Notes: a model not told the origin generated them from the sequence alone. A stretch of DNA of 64,000 bases from Paenibacillus elgii NBRC 100335 (GCF_004000865.1 NZ_BIMB01000005.1:62001-126000), one strand, 5' to 3'. Shown: positions 49,350 to 58,939, counted from the stretch's first letter. Numbers and translations are program-made.

Positions 49350-51168
49350 GCGGTACCTCCTCCTTCGCATCGCAGATACGGATCTCGAATCGCGAGCCTT
49401 CCCCTACCCGGCTCTCAGCCCGGAACGCTGCACGCTCCCCGAAAAAGTAACGAAGCCGTTCCTTAATATTCATAATCGCGTAGCCTTCTCCGCTCGGAGA
49501 TGCGACGCCCGGCGCCGCGTCCGCAAGCGGCGCGTTGAAGAGTCGGATCAGCTCCGGATCGATCCCCGAGCCGTTGTCTTCCACGGTCAGCACCGTCGTG
49601 TCCGTTCCTTCCCGGAAGCTTTTCACATAAATCCGGTTATTTTGATACTCGTTGTCTTTAAATGCGTGCAACACCGCATTTTCCGCCAGCGGCTGCAGGA
49701 TGATTTTCGGTACTACCGTTTCCTTCGTCCGATCGTCCACCGACACCTCGAACGCAAACTGCCGCCTGTATTGATAATTGACGAGCTTCAAATATTGCTC
49801 GACGTGTTCCATTTCCTTCCCCACCGTCGTCGCTTCCTCGCCTCGGTTCAGACTGAGCCGGAAAAAGCGGGACAACGACAAAATAATATCGCTGGCCGAC
49901 GAATCGTTGAATTCGAGCGACTTCCAATAAATCTCGTCGAGAGTGTTATACAAAAAATGCGGATTGATCTGCGCTTGAAGCGCGCGCATCTCCGCCCTCC
50001 GCTTTGCGAGGCTCTCCTCCACCACCTGCTTCAACAGCCGCTGAATTTGGTCCAGCAGCTCGTCGAACCGCCGCCCCAGCTCTCCGATCTCGTCCCGGCT
50101 CTCGGAAGCGAAGCGCACGTTGAGATCGCCTTTTTTTGCTTGGGACATGAGCCGCTGCAGCCTGCGCACCGGTAGGGTGACCCAGCGGGCGATCGACTTG
50201 TTCAAGAAGAAAGAGAACGCCAACAGCACCACCGTCAGCAGTACGGTAAAATATTTAATGTAAGCGATCTTGACGAGCAGCTGCTTTTTCGGCTGAACGA
50301 CGAGCGCCTGCCAGCCGGCAATCGGAATCGGCTTATGATTGACCAGATACGTCTGGTCTCCCAGCTTCATTTCGAAAAACGACGGTTTGCCCGAGAAATC
50401 CGGCACCTGCGCCTGCTCCAGAAACTGTTCCGTTACCTCGCTCCGGGAAGACAGCAGGATCGGCCGGCCGTTCTCGTCCAAAATCATCGAGAATCCGTCG
50501 GGCACCAGTTGGATGGTCTGCAGGTTGCGTTCGAAATAGTCTGCCCGCAGCGTGATCACCAAATAATTGTCCAGCTCCACCGCTCCGGTGGCCGTGGCCG
50601 GCCGGCTGACCAAGCCGATCACCGCTCCTTCCTCGACAAAGAGCGGATTTTGCCCGGCGTAGACCCAGCGGTTCGTCGACGAAGGCTTGATCGCCTTGTA
50701 ATAGACCGTCTCCTTGAAATCGGTTTCCTTTCTTGCTGCGGGAACCCCTTCGAAAAATTCTCCCCTTGGCGTATATAAATAAATCCCGCGAATCGTGGGA
50801 GAGGACAGACTCGCTTTGGAGAACAGCGAAAATACGTTATTGAAAACGACGGAATACGCTTCATCCGACCGGTTCTGGCTCCATTCGATGGCCCGCGCCA
50901 GCTCGTCGCTAGAATTGATCCAGTACAGCTTGTCGCTGACGTTCTTCAGCTCGTTGCCGACATTGGCGCTAAGCTGGCTAACCGTCCGGTCTGCGGCGTT
51001 ATAGGCGTACTCTTCGATATAGCGGGCCGCCTGATTGAATGAGAATGCCCCCGTTAACGGCACGGCGATCAGAATGACGACCGATGTCATCAGGAACACC
51101 TTCCATTCGAGCCCCCAATCGCGGAAACGCTCCGCTGCCCGACGCATACGGGCTCCGAACCACGGCAT
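49324..51168 (-). CDS. Sensor histidine kinase (YesM-like)
   Basis: A 614-residue membrane kinase. One N-terminal span (WKVFLMTSVVILIAVPLTGAFSF) and a second near 310 (YFTVLLTVVLLAFSFFL) enclose a large extracellular dCache-like sensor. HAMP, then the His_kinase domain with QINPHFLYNTLDEIYW (phosphorylated His) and an ATPase domain with AENAVLHAF and DNGSGIDPE. AAGAGGTGG precedes the ATG at 51168. It is the usual partner of an AraC-type regulator controlling polysaccharide use. Confidence 0.93.
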   Translation of the reverse strand: MPWFGARMRRAAERFRDWGLEWKVFLMTSVVILIAVPLTGAFSFNQAARYIEEYAYNAADRTVSQLSANVGNELKNVSDKLYWINSSDELARAIEWSQNRSDEAYSVVFNNVFSLFSKASLSSPTIRGIYLYTPRGEFFEGVPAARKETDFKETVYYKAIKPSSTNRWVYAGQNPLFVEEGAVIGLVSRPATATGAVELDNYLVITLRADYFERNLQTIQLVPDGFSMILDENGRPILLSSRSEVTEQFLEQAQVPDFSGKPSFFEMKLGDQTYLVNHKPIPIAGWQALVVQPKKQLLVKIAYIKYFTVLLTVVLLAFSFFLNKSIARWVTLPVRRLQRLMSQAKKGDLNVRFASESRDEIGELGRRFDELLDQIQRLLKQVVEESLAKRRAEMRALQAQINPHFLYNTLDEIYWKSLEFNDSSASDIILSLSRFFRLSLNRGEEATTVGKEMEHVEQYLKLVNYQYRRQFAFEVSVDDRTKETVVPKIILQPLAENAVLHAFKDNEYQNNRIYVKSFREGTDTTVLTVEDNGSGIDPELIRLFNAPLADAAPGVASPSGEGYAIMNIKERLRYFFGERAAFRAESRVGEGSRFEIRICDAKEEVPHESTAGGR

Positions 51169-51281
51169 AGCTACCACCTCTTTCTAGTTTGTTGTAGCAT
51201 AAACCTGATGTGCCCGAAAAGGGATAAAAATTACCGGATGCCCTGCTGCGAGCGTAAATTTACCGCCTCTCCTCCCTGTGC

Positions 51282-51327
51282 GAAAAAAAATAAACCGTGC
51301 CTTGAATGGCTCAAGGTTACGGTTTAC
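51282..51327 (-). terminator. Terminator of the OmpR-type two-component operon
   Basis: On the minus strand AAACCGTAACCTTGAG and CAAGGCACGGTTTA pair around a five-base loop, followed by TTTTTTTTCG. The stem begins at the stop codon of the response regulator. Confidence 0.85.
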
Positions 51328-52049
51328 AGTTTCAGTGCATGGCTCGTGCTGCTGGCGATGAATTTATAACCTACGCCATGGACGTTGATAATATATTTCG
51401 GATTCGACGGGTCCGGCTCGATTTTCTTGCGAAGGTTGCTGACATGTACGATAATCGTTCTCGTATCGTTGAAGCTTTCCTGTCCCCAAATTTCACGGAA
51501 CAGCTGCTCGTGGCTGAAGGTCTGCTCCGGACGCGAAGCGAGAAAGCTGAGCAGGTCGAATTCCTTGCGGGACAGCGTTACTTCTTGCCCGTTCACTCTC
51601 ACCACACGGCTTAATCGGTCGATCCGCAGATTGCCGACGACCAGCTTGTCTGGCTGTCCTCCCGCCTGATCCGCCGCAGCCAAATGCGGCCTGCGCAAAT
51701 GGGCGCGTACCCGGGCCATCAGCTCGTTCGGGCTGAAAGGCTTCGTAATATAATCGTCGCCGCCCAGATTCAAGCCGGCGATTTTGTCCGCCTCGTCCTT
51801 TTTGCAGCTCAAAAATAAGATCGGCACGGGAGAAACCGCCCGAAGCTCCCGGCATACTTCAAAGCCGCTTCGCCCCGGCAGAAGCACGTCCAGTATCGCC
51901 AGATCCGGCCGCTCCGCCTCCGCGATCTTAAGCGCTTCTTCGCCGCTGGTTGCGAGCAGGACACGGTAATTGTTTTTTTCCAAGTAAAGACGGATCACTT
52001 CCCGAATCTCGGGATCATCTTCCACAACTAACACTGTTTGCTCCGTCAT
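51324..52049 (-). CDS. OmpR/PhoB-type response regulator
   Basis: A 241-residue regulator. The receiver domain has VLVVEDDPEI, phosphoacceptor Asp54 in LAILDVLLPGRSG and Lys in YITKPFSPNELMARVRAHLRR. The C-terminal winged helix shows LSRKEFDLLSFLASRPEQTFSHEQLFREIWG and TIIVHVSNLRKKIEPDPSNPKYIINVHGVGYKF. The frame extends further upstream, but MTEQTVLVVEDD at 52049 is the natural start. It follows its kinase gene by 35 bases. Confidence 0.92.
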   Translation of the reverse strand: MTEQTVLVVEDDPEIREVIRLYLEKNNYRVLLATSGEEALKIAEAERPDLAILDVLLPGRSGFEVCRELRAVSPVPILFLSCKKDEADKIAGLNLGGDDYITKPFSPNELMARVRAHLRRPHLAAADQAGGQPDKLVVGNLRIDRLSRVVRVNGQEVTLSRKEFDLLSFLASRPEQTFSHEQLFREIWGQESFNDTRTIIVHVSNLRKKIEPDPSNPKYIINVHGVGYKFIASSTSHALKL

Positions 52050-52084
52050 CCGTTTCACCACCGCATCGATGTAGTTCCCTGGTC

Positions 52085-54232
52085 CTAAGAAGAGAATAAA
52101 CAATTGGACTGTTGCCGGTCAAGCTTTTTTTGAGGACTGGCGACAGGTATCGTGAAGCAGAACACGGTTCCTCGTCCCGGTTCAGTGCGTTCGACCCAGA
52201 TGCGCCCCCCATGGTATTCTATGATTTCTCTGGATATGGAAAGCCCCAGCCCTTTGCCGCCCGCAGCGGAATTGCGCGATCGGTTGCTAGTATAGAACCG
52301 GTCGAACACATAAGGCAAATCCTGTTCGTTAATGCCGCCTCCCGTATCGCTGACCCGGCACAGCAGTTGTTCCCCGTCGTCGATCATTTCTACCTGAATG
52401 GAGCCGCCTTCCGGCGTGAACTTGATCGCATTGAAGATCAAGTTGCTGAACACCTGATGCAGCCGCTCCAGATCGACCTCCACCGCGGAAAATTCACGCG
52501 GCTGATCGTCTCCATCAGCCCGAAGCGTCAGCGTATAATGAATGCCCGCATTGCGCGTATCCAGCTCGTAGCGGCTGAACAGCAGCTCGATCAGACGGTC
52601 GGTGCGCATGAGCTGCTTTTTGAAGGTTACTTGTCTCGCTTCAAGCTGGGAAAGCTGAAACAGGTCCTCGATCAACCGGTCCATACTGACGACCTTGCTG
52701 TGAATAAGCTGCAAATAACGTTCCTTCTGCTCCTCCGTATCCACGATGCCGTCCAGTACGGCCTCCAAGTAGCACTGGATCGTCGTCAGCGGCGTGCCCA
52801 AATCATGTGATATGTTGCTGAGCAGCCGGCTCCGGGACTTCTCCATCCGCGACAACTCGTCATTTTTCCGCTGCAGCTCCAGATTCGCCTGCTCGAGATC
52901 CGCCGTCCGTTCCTTGATCTTGTCGTGCAGTCCGCTGTTCAGCTGCGTCAAAGCGGCCGATAGCTTCTCCTCGCTCCCATACCCCCGCGACAGCTTGACC
53001 GACAGCAGCACCGACTGGGAGAAAATAAAGATCAACAAGCCAAAAGCGGACATCTTGTCCGTCGTCTGCACCAGTTCGTGAGCGTACAGCATATCATTAA
53101 TGATGGTAGCCGCAAAAATCAAGCTGGCGAACAGCAGCAACCCTCCGCCCTCTCTTCTCCGCAAAAAGGCGAGCACGATGATGCCCAAAATGTAGCAGAC
53201 TCCCGCTCCAATAATCAGTTGCAGGACGATAAGCCATTTCGTAATCAGCATCGTAGGCAGCAGCGGAATGACAACGGCGTACGCCAGAGTTAGCGTACAG
53301 AAATACGTCGTTATTTTCCGCGAGCTTTCCCTCGGATACATGCTGGAGAAAAACAAGACGAACAGCAGCATGCTCAAATCCGCCGTCAAATACTCCAGCA
53401 CCAGCGCCAGCGTCCAATTGAAGCGGGGAAACGCCTGGGTCACGACCATTTCCCCGATCAGCGCCATGCGCAAGCAGAATACAAGGCAAAATAATCCGAA
53501 ATAAAGCATAGCCAGCTCTTTGGTCCGTACGACAAACAGGCCGAGATGGTAAAGCCCCATGATCAGCAAGCAGCCGATCAGCAGCGTATCGAAGCCGACC
53601 GCCAGTTGCTTCGCTCTCGCCACCGATTCGAACAAGCCGAACTCGATCGGCTGCCGGATGCCGCCCTTCTCGTGCGAATAGTTCGATACTTGAAGAACCA
53701 GCACCAGTTCCTTCGTATGGGTGTGAGCTACGGCCAGCTGGGTTAAAAAATGAGGCTTCGATTCCAGCTCAGACTTGCTTGCGGTTCCGGCGGACGCGAT
53801 TTCCTTTCCGTTCACCCAGAGCTTATAAGACGTATAGATCGGGGGCAGCCGCAGGGCGAGCACCCGCTCATCATCGGACAACAAAATCTCGAGGCGGTAG
53901 GTGGCGTAGCCTTCGCCCGTCAGCACCTTTCCGTCCTTCGTCGTGCCGTTCCATGAACCCGGAAGACTGGCGTAGCTTGGCGTACCGAAGCGTTCCGCCG
54001 CCAAGTCTTCGGGGGGCTTGAATTCGTTCCAGTAAAACTCCCACTCGCCGTTCAGCGGAAGATGCCCTTTCCGGTCCCAATCCCATCCCCGCAAATCCAT
54101 TTCGCCCCGAACTGCCGTCGGCGAATTGCCGTAATTGAAGAACAATCGTTCTCCCGCAATCAGCCCCACGATCAAAAAAACGACAATGGTGAAAAATGCG
54201 GCAACCCGCCTCGATATTCGTTCCAGCGGCAT
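52085..54232 (-). CDS. Hybrid-type 7TM sensor histidine kinase (7TMR-DISM class)
   Basis: A 715-residue kinase. After one N-terminal span, residues about 40-200 form an extracellular jelly-roll sensor similar to glycosidase sugar-binding domains (GEWEFYWNEF, LPGSWNG, YATYRLEILL, LWVNGKEIASAG). Seven membrane segments follow (about 205-390), the 7TMR-DISM arrangement. A coiled coil leads to a HisKA domain (LLSNISHDLGTPLTTIQCYLEAVLDG) and an ATPase domain (NLIFNAIKFTPEGG, DTGGGINEQDLPYVFDRFY, KGLGLSISREI). GAGGTAACAC precedes the ATG. It pairs with the OmpR-type regulator downstream. The ligand is probably a carbohydrate. Confidence 0.9.
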   Translation of the reverse strand: MPLERISRRVAAFFTIVVFLIVGLIAGERLFFNYGNSPTAVRGEMDLRGWDWDRKGHLPLNGEWEFYWNEFKPPEDLAAERFGTPSYASLPGSWNGTTKDGKVLTGEGYATYRLEILLSDDERVLALRLPPIYTSYKLWVNGKEIASAGTASKSELESKPHFLTQLAVAHTHTKELVLVLQVSNYSHEKGGIRQPIEFGLFESVARAKQLAVGFDTLLIGCLLIMGLYHLGLFVVRTKELAMLYFGLFCLVFCLRMALIGEMVVTQAFPRFNWTLALVLEYLTADLSMLLFVLFFSSMYPRESSRKITTYFCTLTLAYAVVIPLLPTMLITKWLIVLQLIIGAGVCYILGIIVLAFLRRREGGGLLLFASLIFAATIINDMLYAHELVQTTDKMSAFGLLIFIFSQSVLLSVKLSRGYGSEEKLSAALTQLNSGLHDKIKERTADLEQANLELQRKNDELSRMEKSRSRLLSNISHDLGTPLTTIQCYLEAVLDGIVDTEEQKERYLQLIHSKVVSMDRLIEDLFQLSQLEARQVTFKKQLMRTDRLIELLFSRYELDTRNAGIHYTLTLRADGDDQPREFSAVEVDLERLHQVFSNLIFNAIKFTPEGGSIQVEMIDDGEQLLCRVSDTGGGINEQDLPYVFDRFYTSNRSRNSAAGGKGLGLSISREIIEYHGGRIWVERTEPGRGTVFCFTIPVASPQKKLDRQQSNCLFSS

Positions 54233-54335
54233 GTGTTACCTCACGCTCCTCCGGCTTCGAGATACCGGCGGATGCCGCTTGCGATTCTTTCAGCCAATTT
54301 CGTTTGGTATTCTTGTTGACTTGATGATTGTTTAA

Positions 54336-54356
54336 AACTGATCGATTCGATCAATT
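54336..54356. promoter_or_regulatory. Palindrome upstream of the 7TM kinase gene
   Basis: AACTGATCGA-T-TCGATCAATT, with a perfect 15-base core TGATCGATTCGATCA. It lies about 105 bases before the kinase start and may be a regulator site. No clear -35/-10 pair was recognised beside it. Confidence 0.35.
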
Positions 54357-54515
54357 GTGTATTCGCCCCTCAAGCGTTAAATCCTGCTTTTTCCAGACTC
54401 CGGTCTACCTATCTCTTCCCATTGTGCCTGAATTTGCCGAACTGAACAAGGGAGAAAATACTATAGTCTTTTCTGCCTATTCCAAGGTTGATCCTTGCCG
54501 CTTTCGATCCTATGT

Positions 54516-54547
54516 AAAACGGCCCGGCGTAATCCGCCAGGCCGGGT
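54516..54547 (-). terminator. Terminator of the DUF2334 gene
   Basis: On the minus strand CGGCCTGGCG and CGCCGGGCCG pair around a five-base loop with one mismatch, followed by TTTTAC. It lies about 70 bases past the stop at 54615. Confidence 0.65.
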
Positions 54548-54614
54548 AACAGCTCGATGAAATGAAAATATGAAATATGATAGCTGACGCTCTGTCGTAC
54601 ATTCCATAGCTTGC

Positions 54615-56516
54615 TTATTTGGTTTGGTAAGATAAGGCGAAATCCAAGGTACCGCCGGAGCGGTCGATCAATATCAGGTCCGCTTTTCCATTGCCGTCGA
54701 CATCCCGGACCATCAGATTAACACCTTTTCCCGGCGTCCCCCACGGCCCGAAGGTGGAAAGCAGCTTCCACTCCCGGTCCTCATCTCTAGCATAGACGGT
54801 GCAGCGCATCGTCTTCGGGTCCCAGCGAATCGCGTCTTCCCGGCCGTCCCCGTTGAAGTCCCCGAGCCGAATCAAGCCGTCTTCATTCGGGAGACCGAGG
54901 TCCACACGGGTCAGCTTCCATGTCATGTCGGCGGTATCCGGCTGAAGCTGAATGCCGCCCGAGGCGCCGTCTTTAGAGGCAAACAGCGCCGGGCCGCCCT
55001 CCATGCGCACCTGAAGCTCCTGATTCATTTCGCTTCGGAGCTTGTACGGTTTAATCGGCTTCATTTCCTTCCCTCGGATTCGCCAGCCGTAGAGCTGAAG
55101 CTTATCCTTCGTTAGTCCGGCAATAACCACTTCTCCGTTCGATAACGGGAGCGTGTATAAGGAACTCCAAGCTTTGGCTTCAATCTTCCAGCTCTGCGCC
55201 AGACGGAATTGCCGCCCGTCCGATACATAGCGGTCCAGGCGCCCGCTCGGATTCACCGTCCAGAAGCTGCACAGGCCTTCCGCATCTTTGCCGCTGACGG
55301 CGGCAACAGCCCCGTTCGCATATTCCGCCTGCCCCCATCGCACCGGAGCCGGCTGCGCCTCATTGCGCAGTCCCTTGAACCGGCCGGGAATTACGCTGAT
55401 CTCCCCATTCGCGGTATTCCACTGCACTGTATCGGCTTGCCCGTCACCGTCAGCATCTTCGAGAAAAACGTTCTGTTTGCCGCCCGGCAGCAGCTTGACG
55501 CTCTGAGCAGGTGTGAACGGAACGTAGTCATGGATGGAGCGGAAGGCGTAGCCTTTCGCCCGAAGGCCGGTAATGAGCTTTTGCAGCACGCTCTTATTCT
55601 GCTCGGGGTATCGGAATTCCGGGACGCCGTCCCGCATAACCGGTTGCCCTTCCGGGTCCAGAACGGGGGTCAGGTATTTGAATTCGAGAAAAGGATGATA
55701 GAAAAAGGAAGCCACGTGATTCGATTGACCGACCCGGTCCACAATCATTTTCTCGTCTTTATTATAAGGGATGTAATCGTAAGGCGTCGGAACGTAAGCC
55801 GCGCCAAGCGTCGGACTGCCGTAGCCGGTATTGCGCTCATTCAGATAGAAGACCCCTTCGGCATTGCGGTGAGACTGCACCTCCGCCTGATAGTTCAGGC
55901 CGAAGTAAGAACGGAACACCCGATCCTGTTCGGGAGCGGTCCGGTAATGCGGCGCCTCCCAGAACTGCGGCTTCAGTCCCGCACGCTCGAATATCGCAAT
56001 CCCCTCTTTTATACGCTGCTCCGCATACGATGTCTTCATCGTTTCTTCCACATCCGGCACTTGGAACTCGTTGCCGATTCCCGATTCGTGGTGGCCGTCA
56101 TCGCGGCGCACGCTGCCGACTTGGTGCGTATAGCCGTGCATGCCGATGACCGCGCCGCTGTCCGAAGCCTGCTGGAGCACCTTGCGGAAAGCGGCCGTAT
56201 ACGGACTGCCCTCCTGGTCAAGCGGTACGTCGTACCGCGATCCGTCCGGCGGCAGATTGATCCAGCGTGGAATAACCGCGAGATGATACGCCACCTTCTG
56301 GTCGCGCAAATATTCCAGTACGGTTCTCAGCTTCCCAAGCTCCTCAAGCGAAGCATATTGTCCGCCGGGACCGATGTCCTCCAGACGCATCAAGACGAAT
56401 TTGGACGTACGAGCCTCGCCTTCTACGGTAAAAATTCGATATGCCGATAGAAGCAGCGTAAGAGCGATTAAGGAAACAACAAAACGTAGCCATTTTGAAT
56501 GGCGTAAATAGATCAT
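54615..56516 (-). CDS. Membrane-anchored DUF2334 polysaccharide-deacetylase-like protein with calcium-type repeats
   Basis: A 633-residue protein with a single N-terminal hydrophobic anchor (LRFVVSLIALTLLLSAYRIF). Residues about 40-330 are a DUF2334 domain of the NodB-like deacetylase superfamily: MRLEDIGPGG, AYHLAVIPRWI, GMHGYTHQVG (HGxTH-type metal ligands) and FWEAPHYRTAP. The C-terminal part has FG-GAP/VCBS-type repeats with calcium loops DADGDGQAD, DFNGDGRED and DVDGNGKAD. It probably acts on an extracellular polysaccharide or cell-wall glycan at the membrane face. It appears to be a single-gene unit; the 7TM kinase next to it may be related but no shared site is seen. Confidence 0.85.
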   Translation of the reverse strand: MIYLRHSKWLRFVVSLIALTLLLSAYRIFTVEGEARTSKFVLMRLEDIGPGGQYASLEELGKLRTVLEYLRDQKVAYHLAVIPRWINLPPDGSRYDVPLDQEGSPYTAAFRKVLQQASDSGAVIGMHGYTHQVGSVRRDDGHHESGIGNEFQVPDVEETMKTSYAEQRIKEGIAIFERAGLKPQFWEAPHYRTAPEQDRVFRSYFGLNYQAEVQSHRNAEGVFYLNERNTGYGSPTLGAAYVPTPYDYIPYNKDEKMIVDRVGQSNHVASFFYHPFLEFKYLTPVLDPEGQPVMRDGVPEFRYPEQNKSVLQKLITGLRAKGYAFRSIHDYVPFTPAQSVKLLPGGKQNVFLEDADGDGQADTVQWNTANGEISVIPGRFKGLRNEAQPAPVRWGQAEYANGAVAAVSGKDAEGLCSFWTVNPSGRLDRYVSDGRQFRLAQSWKIEAKAWSSLYTLPLSNGEVVIAGLTKDKLQLYGWRIRGKEMKPIKPYKLRSEMNQELQVRMEGGPALFASKDGASGGIQLQPDTADMTWKLTRVDLGLPNEDGLIRLGDFNGDGREDAIRWDPKTMRCTVYARDEDREWKLLSTFGPWGTPGKGVNLMVRDVDGNGKADLILIDRSGGTLDFALSYQTK

Positions 56517-56730
56517 CGGGTGTCAGGAGCTCCCTTCTGGCTGCGTAAAGCTACATCCGAATTGTACCAGATTTCCCGCCGGGCGAGTACGTTTTTTTTG
56601 TGGGAATAGGGATCAAAGCATGGCTTATTCACCATATTTTCCTTCCCTCCCTGCCGACGGACCTAAACGTATCTGCGCCACCCGAATCATATAAAAAATA
56701 AAAATTCCGAGAGAGGGGTGCTTTCGACGC

Positions 56731-56922
56731 ATGGAAAATCAATTGAAAGCGATAACGAAAGAGCTGACGGACCTGCATAAGCGTTATGCCGGAATTTCCC
56801 TAAGCTTTGCTGCCCTTGAGCGGAAATTATCAGCCATGGAACACCGCATGACTACGCTCGAAACCGAGATTGCGAGCCAAGTCCCCTTTCTGCCGGAAGA
56901 ATCCGGCGCGCCGGTCCATTAA
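56731..56922 (+). CDS. Small coiled-coil protein, unknown function
   Basis: A 63-residue protein, MENQLKAITKELTDLHKRYAGISLSFAALERKLSAMEHRMTTLETEIASQ, with heptad-like leucines predicting a short coiled coil and a tail PFLPEESGAPVH. GAGGGGTG sits ten bases before the ATG. It looks like a real small gene from coding character and ribosome binding site, but I recognise no family. No membrane span or export signal. Confidence 0.5.
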   Translation: MENQLKAITKELTDLHKRYAGISLSFAALERKLSAMEHRMTTLETEIASQVPFLPEESGAPVH

Positions 56923-57304
56923 AGGTCCTTAAAGCCGCTGTCTTCCATCCGTATCCTCATCCCGCCCATAAGCTCTTCACTCTATGTCGTCCGGAGGCTT
57001 GCGACTTAACCGCAAGCTTCCATGCGCGGCTCATCTCCCGGTTGCCTGTATACGTCGTTTCCCTCTGTAAAATCCGCTATCCAAGCCTTGGCATTTACTT
57101 CGCGTTTCGGCACGCTATATAATTGAATGGCCGCTTCTCCGCGCCTTGACCGGCCGGGAGATATCGTTTGGATGCCGGCTTGACGCTTACGCTCCGAAGC
57201 ACCTGAACCCCGTTCGGATTACCTTTGGGCCTATTTTTAATCTGTTACGATGGGGGCAAGCATGGTATAATGAATCGAATGCGACAGGCAGGTGATATCA
57301 AAAT
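56923..57304. other. Intergenic region before the LytTR kinase gene
   Basis: About 380 bases with no credible ORF, repeat or RNA element seen. TATAAT at 57266-57271 with a poor -35 is the likely promoter for the kinase gene, giving a short leader with AGGTGAT before the ATG at 57305. Confidence 0.45.
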
Positions 57305-58849
57305 ATGCAAAAAATCCCAGTCATTCGTGACAAAAAAAGTTCTGACATCACCATCATCCCTTCCGATGAAGTCGTTAAAATCGAATGCGTACGGGATAAA
57401 GAATATATCATTCACACGGTTTCCGATAAATATTACTGGGCAGCGTCGCTGGAAGCTTTCGAAGAATGGCTGTATGAAGAAGGCTTTCGCCTGATCGACC
57501 AGATGAATGTGGTCAATATGAATCACGTAACGGAGTACGAGCCGCGCAAAGGAATCGTCACATTACAGCACGGTCCTACGCCCCATTATAAAACTGCTTC
57601 CGCTGCTTGGATTCACGGCGAGCACATTACAAACGTCATGAATCTTCTAGGAAAGATGAAGGATCTTGACAAAGGCATCATCGACGACGAAGCCGATCGA
57701 ATTTTCGAGAACGTGTTAGCCCAGGAAGAGGACCATCGGTTCGCCCGTTCTTACGCAATGATCAAGGCGCTGTACGATAAGAAAAAGACCGAGCTGCTGC
57801 TTGAAGAAAGCGAGCTCCGCTATAAATCGCTGTTCGAGCACAATCCCGATCCGATCTGCTCGCTGAACCTGTCGGGCCTCATTACAAGCGTCAATCCTGC
57901 GATGTTCGACGTTACCGGCTATTCGGAAGCGGATTTGCTTCACCGCACGATCAATCCGTTGATTTTCCCGGAAGATTACACGCGGTGGCTCGATCACTTC
58001 GAGGAAACGCTCAACGGTATGACTCCTCATTATGAGATTACATTTGTGCGCAAGGACGGCAATCCGGTCGAGCTCAGCGTATTTAACTTTCCGATCTTCG
58101 TTAACAAACAAATCGCCGGCGTTTACATGATCGGCCAAGACATCAGCGAGCGCAAGCGGGCCGAGGAAATGATTCTCCGCTCCGAGAAGCTGTCGATCGT
58201 CGGTCAGTTGGCCGCCGGGGTCGCCCATGAAATCCGCAATCCGCTCACCTCGCTCAAAGGCTTCGTCCAACTGCTCCAGGGCAAGGTAAGCGGCTACGAC
58301 AGTTACTTCGAAATTATGATCGACGAGCTGGAGCGGATCAACTTTATCGTCAGCGAATTTCTGGTCATCGCGAAGCCGCAGGTCGTCAAGTACCAGCCGA
58401 AGAACGCCTTCACCATTTTGGAAAATACGATTATGCTCCTCGGCTCTCAAGCGATGATCCATAACGTCGACATCGTTACGGAAGCGGACCCCGATCTTCC
58501 TGAAATCAATTGCGACGAAAATCAAATCAAGCAGGTATTTATCAACATTTTGAACAACTCTATCGATGCCATGCCGGAAGGCGGACAAATCCGCGCCGAA
58601 TTCCGCAAAATGGAGGGTGGAAAGCTGCTGATGCGGTTTACCGATCAAGGCTGCGGCATTCCGGAAGACCGAATTCCCCGACTGGGGGAACCGTTCTATA
58701 CGACGAAGGAGAAAGGTACCGGGCTCGGTCTGATGGTCACCTTTAAAATTATCGAAAATCACGGGGGCAGCATGAAGATAAGCAGCGAGCAGGGAAAAGG
58801 CACGACCGTAGACATCTATATGCAGGGCGTTCGAAAAATCCGGTCTTAG
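57305..58849 (+). CDS. Histidine kinase with N-terminal LytTR-like DNA-binding domain and PAS sensor
   Basis: A 514-residue soluble kinase. Residues about 1-100 resemble a LytTR DNA-binding domain: ITIIPSDEVVKIECVRDKEYIIHTVSDKYYWAASLEAFEEWLYEEGFRLIDQMNVVNMNHVTEYE. A helical region and a PAS domain (YKSLFEHNPDPICSLNLSGLITSVNPAMFDVTGYSEADLL) follow, then HisKA with AAGVAHEIRNPLTSLKGFVQLLQG and an ATPase domain with NILNNSIDAMPEGG and GTGLGLMVTFKIIENHGG. No membrane spans. The kinase half resembles sporulation kinases (KinA/KinE type). A DNA-binding domain on the kinase itself is unusual. No partner regulator is adjacent. Confidence 0.85.
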   Translation: MQKIPVIRDKKSSDITIIPSDEVVKIECVRDKEYIIHTVSDKYYWAASLEAFEEWLYEEGFRLIDQMNVVNMNHVTEYEPRKGIVTLQHGPTPHYKTASAAWIHGEHITNVMNLLGKMKDLDKGIIDDEADRIFENVLAQEEDHRFARSYAMIKALYDKKKTELLLEESELRYKSLFEHNPDPICSLNLSGLITSVNPAMFDVTGYSEADLLHRTINPLIFPEDYTRWLDHFEETLNGMTPHYEITFVRKDGNPVELSVFNFPIFVNKQIAGVYMIGQDISERKRAEEMILRSEKLSIVGQLAAGVAHEIRNPLTSLKGFVQLLQGKVSGYDSYFEIMIDELERINFIVSEFLVIAKPQVVKYQPKNAFTILENTIMLLGSQAMIHNVDIVTEADPDLPEINCDENQIKQVFINILNNSIDAMPEGGQIRAEFRKMEGGKLLMRFTDQGCGIPEDRIPRLGEPFYTTKEKGTGLGLMVTFKIIENHGGSMKISSEQGKGTTVDIYMQGVRKIRS

Positions 58850-58876
58850 CAAGCGATACGGAAGCCCGATATAAGC

Positions 58877-58920
58877 AAACAGCCTTTCGAGTCCGATGTG
58901 GATTCGAAAGGCTGTTTTTT
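58877..58920. terminator. Bidirectional terminator after the LytTR kinase gene
   Basis: AACAGCCTTTCGA and TCGAAAGGCTGTT form a long stem around GTCCGATGTGGA-type loop sequence, followed by TTTTT. It can serve the kinase gene and the convergent secreted-protein gene. Confidence 0.88.
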
Positions 58921-58939
58921 CGTTGTGCTGCGGCACCGC

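Larger units (their letters stand above)
54233..54614. other. Intergenic region upstream of the 7TM kinase gene
   Basis: About 380 bases. It contains a near-palindrome at 54336-54356 and the terminator of the DUF2334 gene at 54516-54547. A 73-codon open frame at 54328-54549 has no ribosome binding site and overlaps the terminator, so it is not called. Confidence 0.5.

Noticed and set aside
54328-54549. 73-codon plus-strand frame upstream of the 7TM kinase
   Set aside because: No ribosome binding site, no family resemblance, and it runs into the terminator of the DUF2334 gene.
57225-57494. 89-codon frame overlapping the start of the LytTR kinase
   Set aside because: It overlaps the promoter and the first 60 codons of a better-supported gene in another frame.
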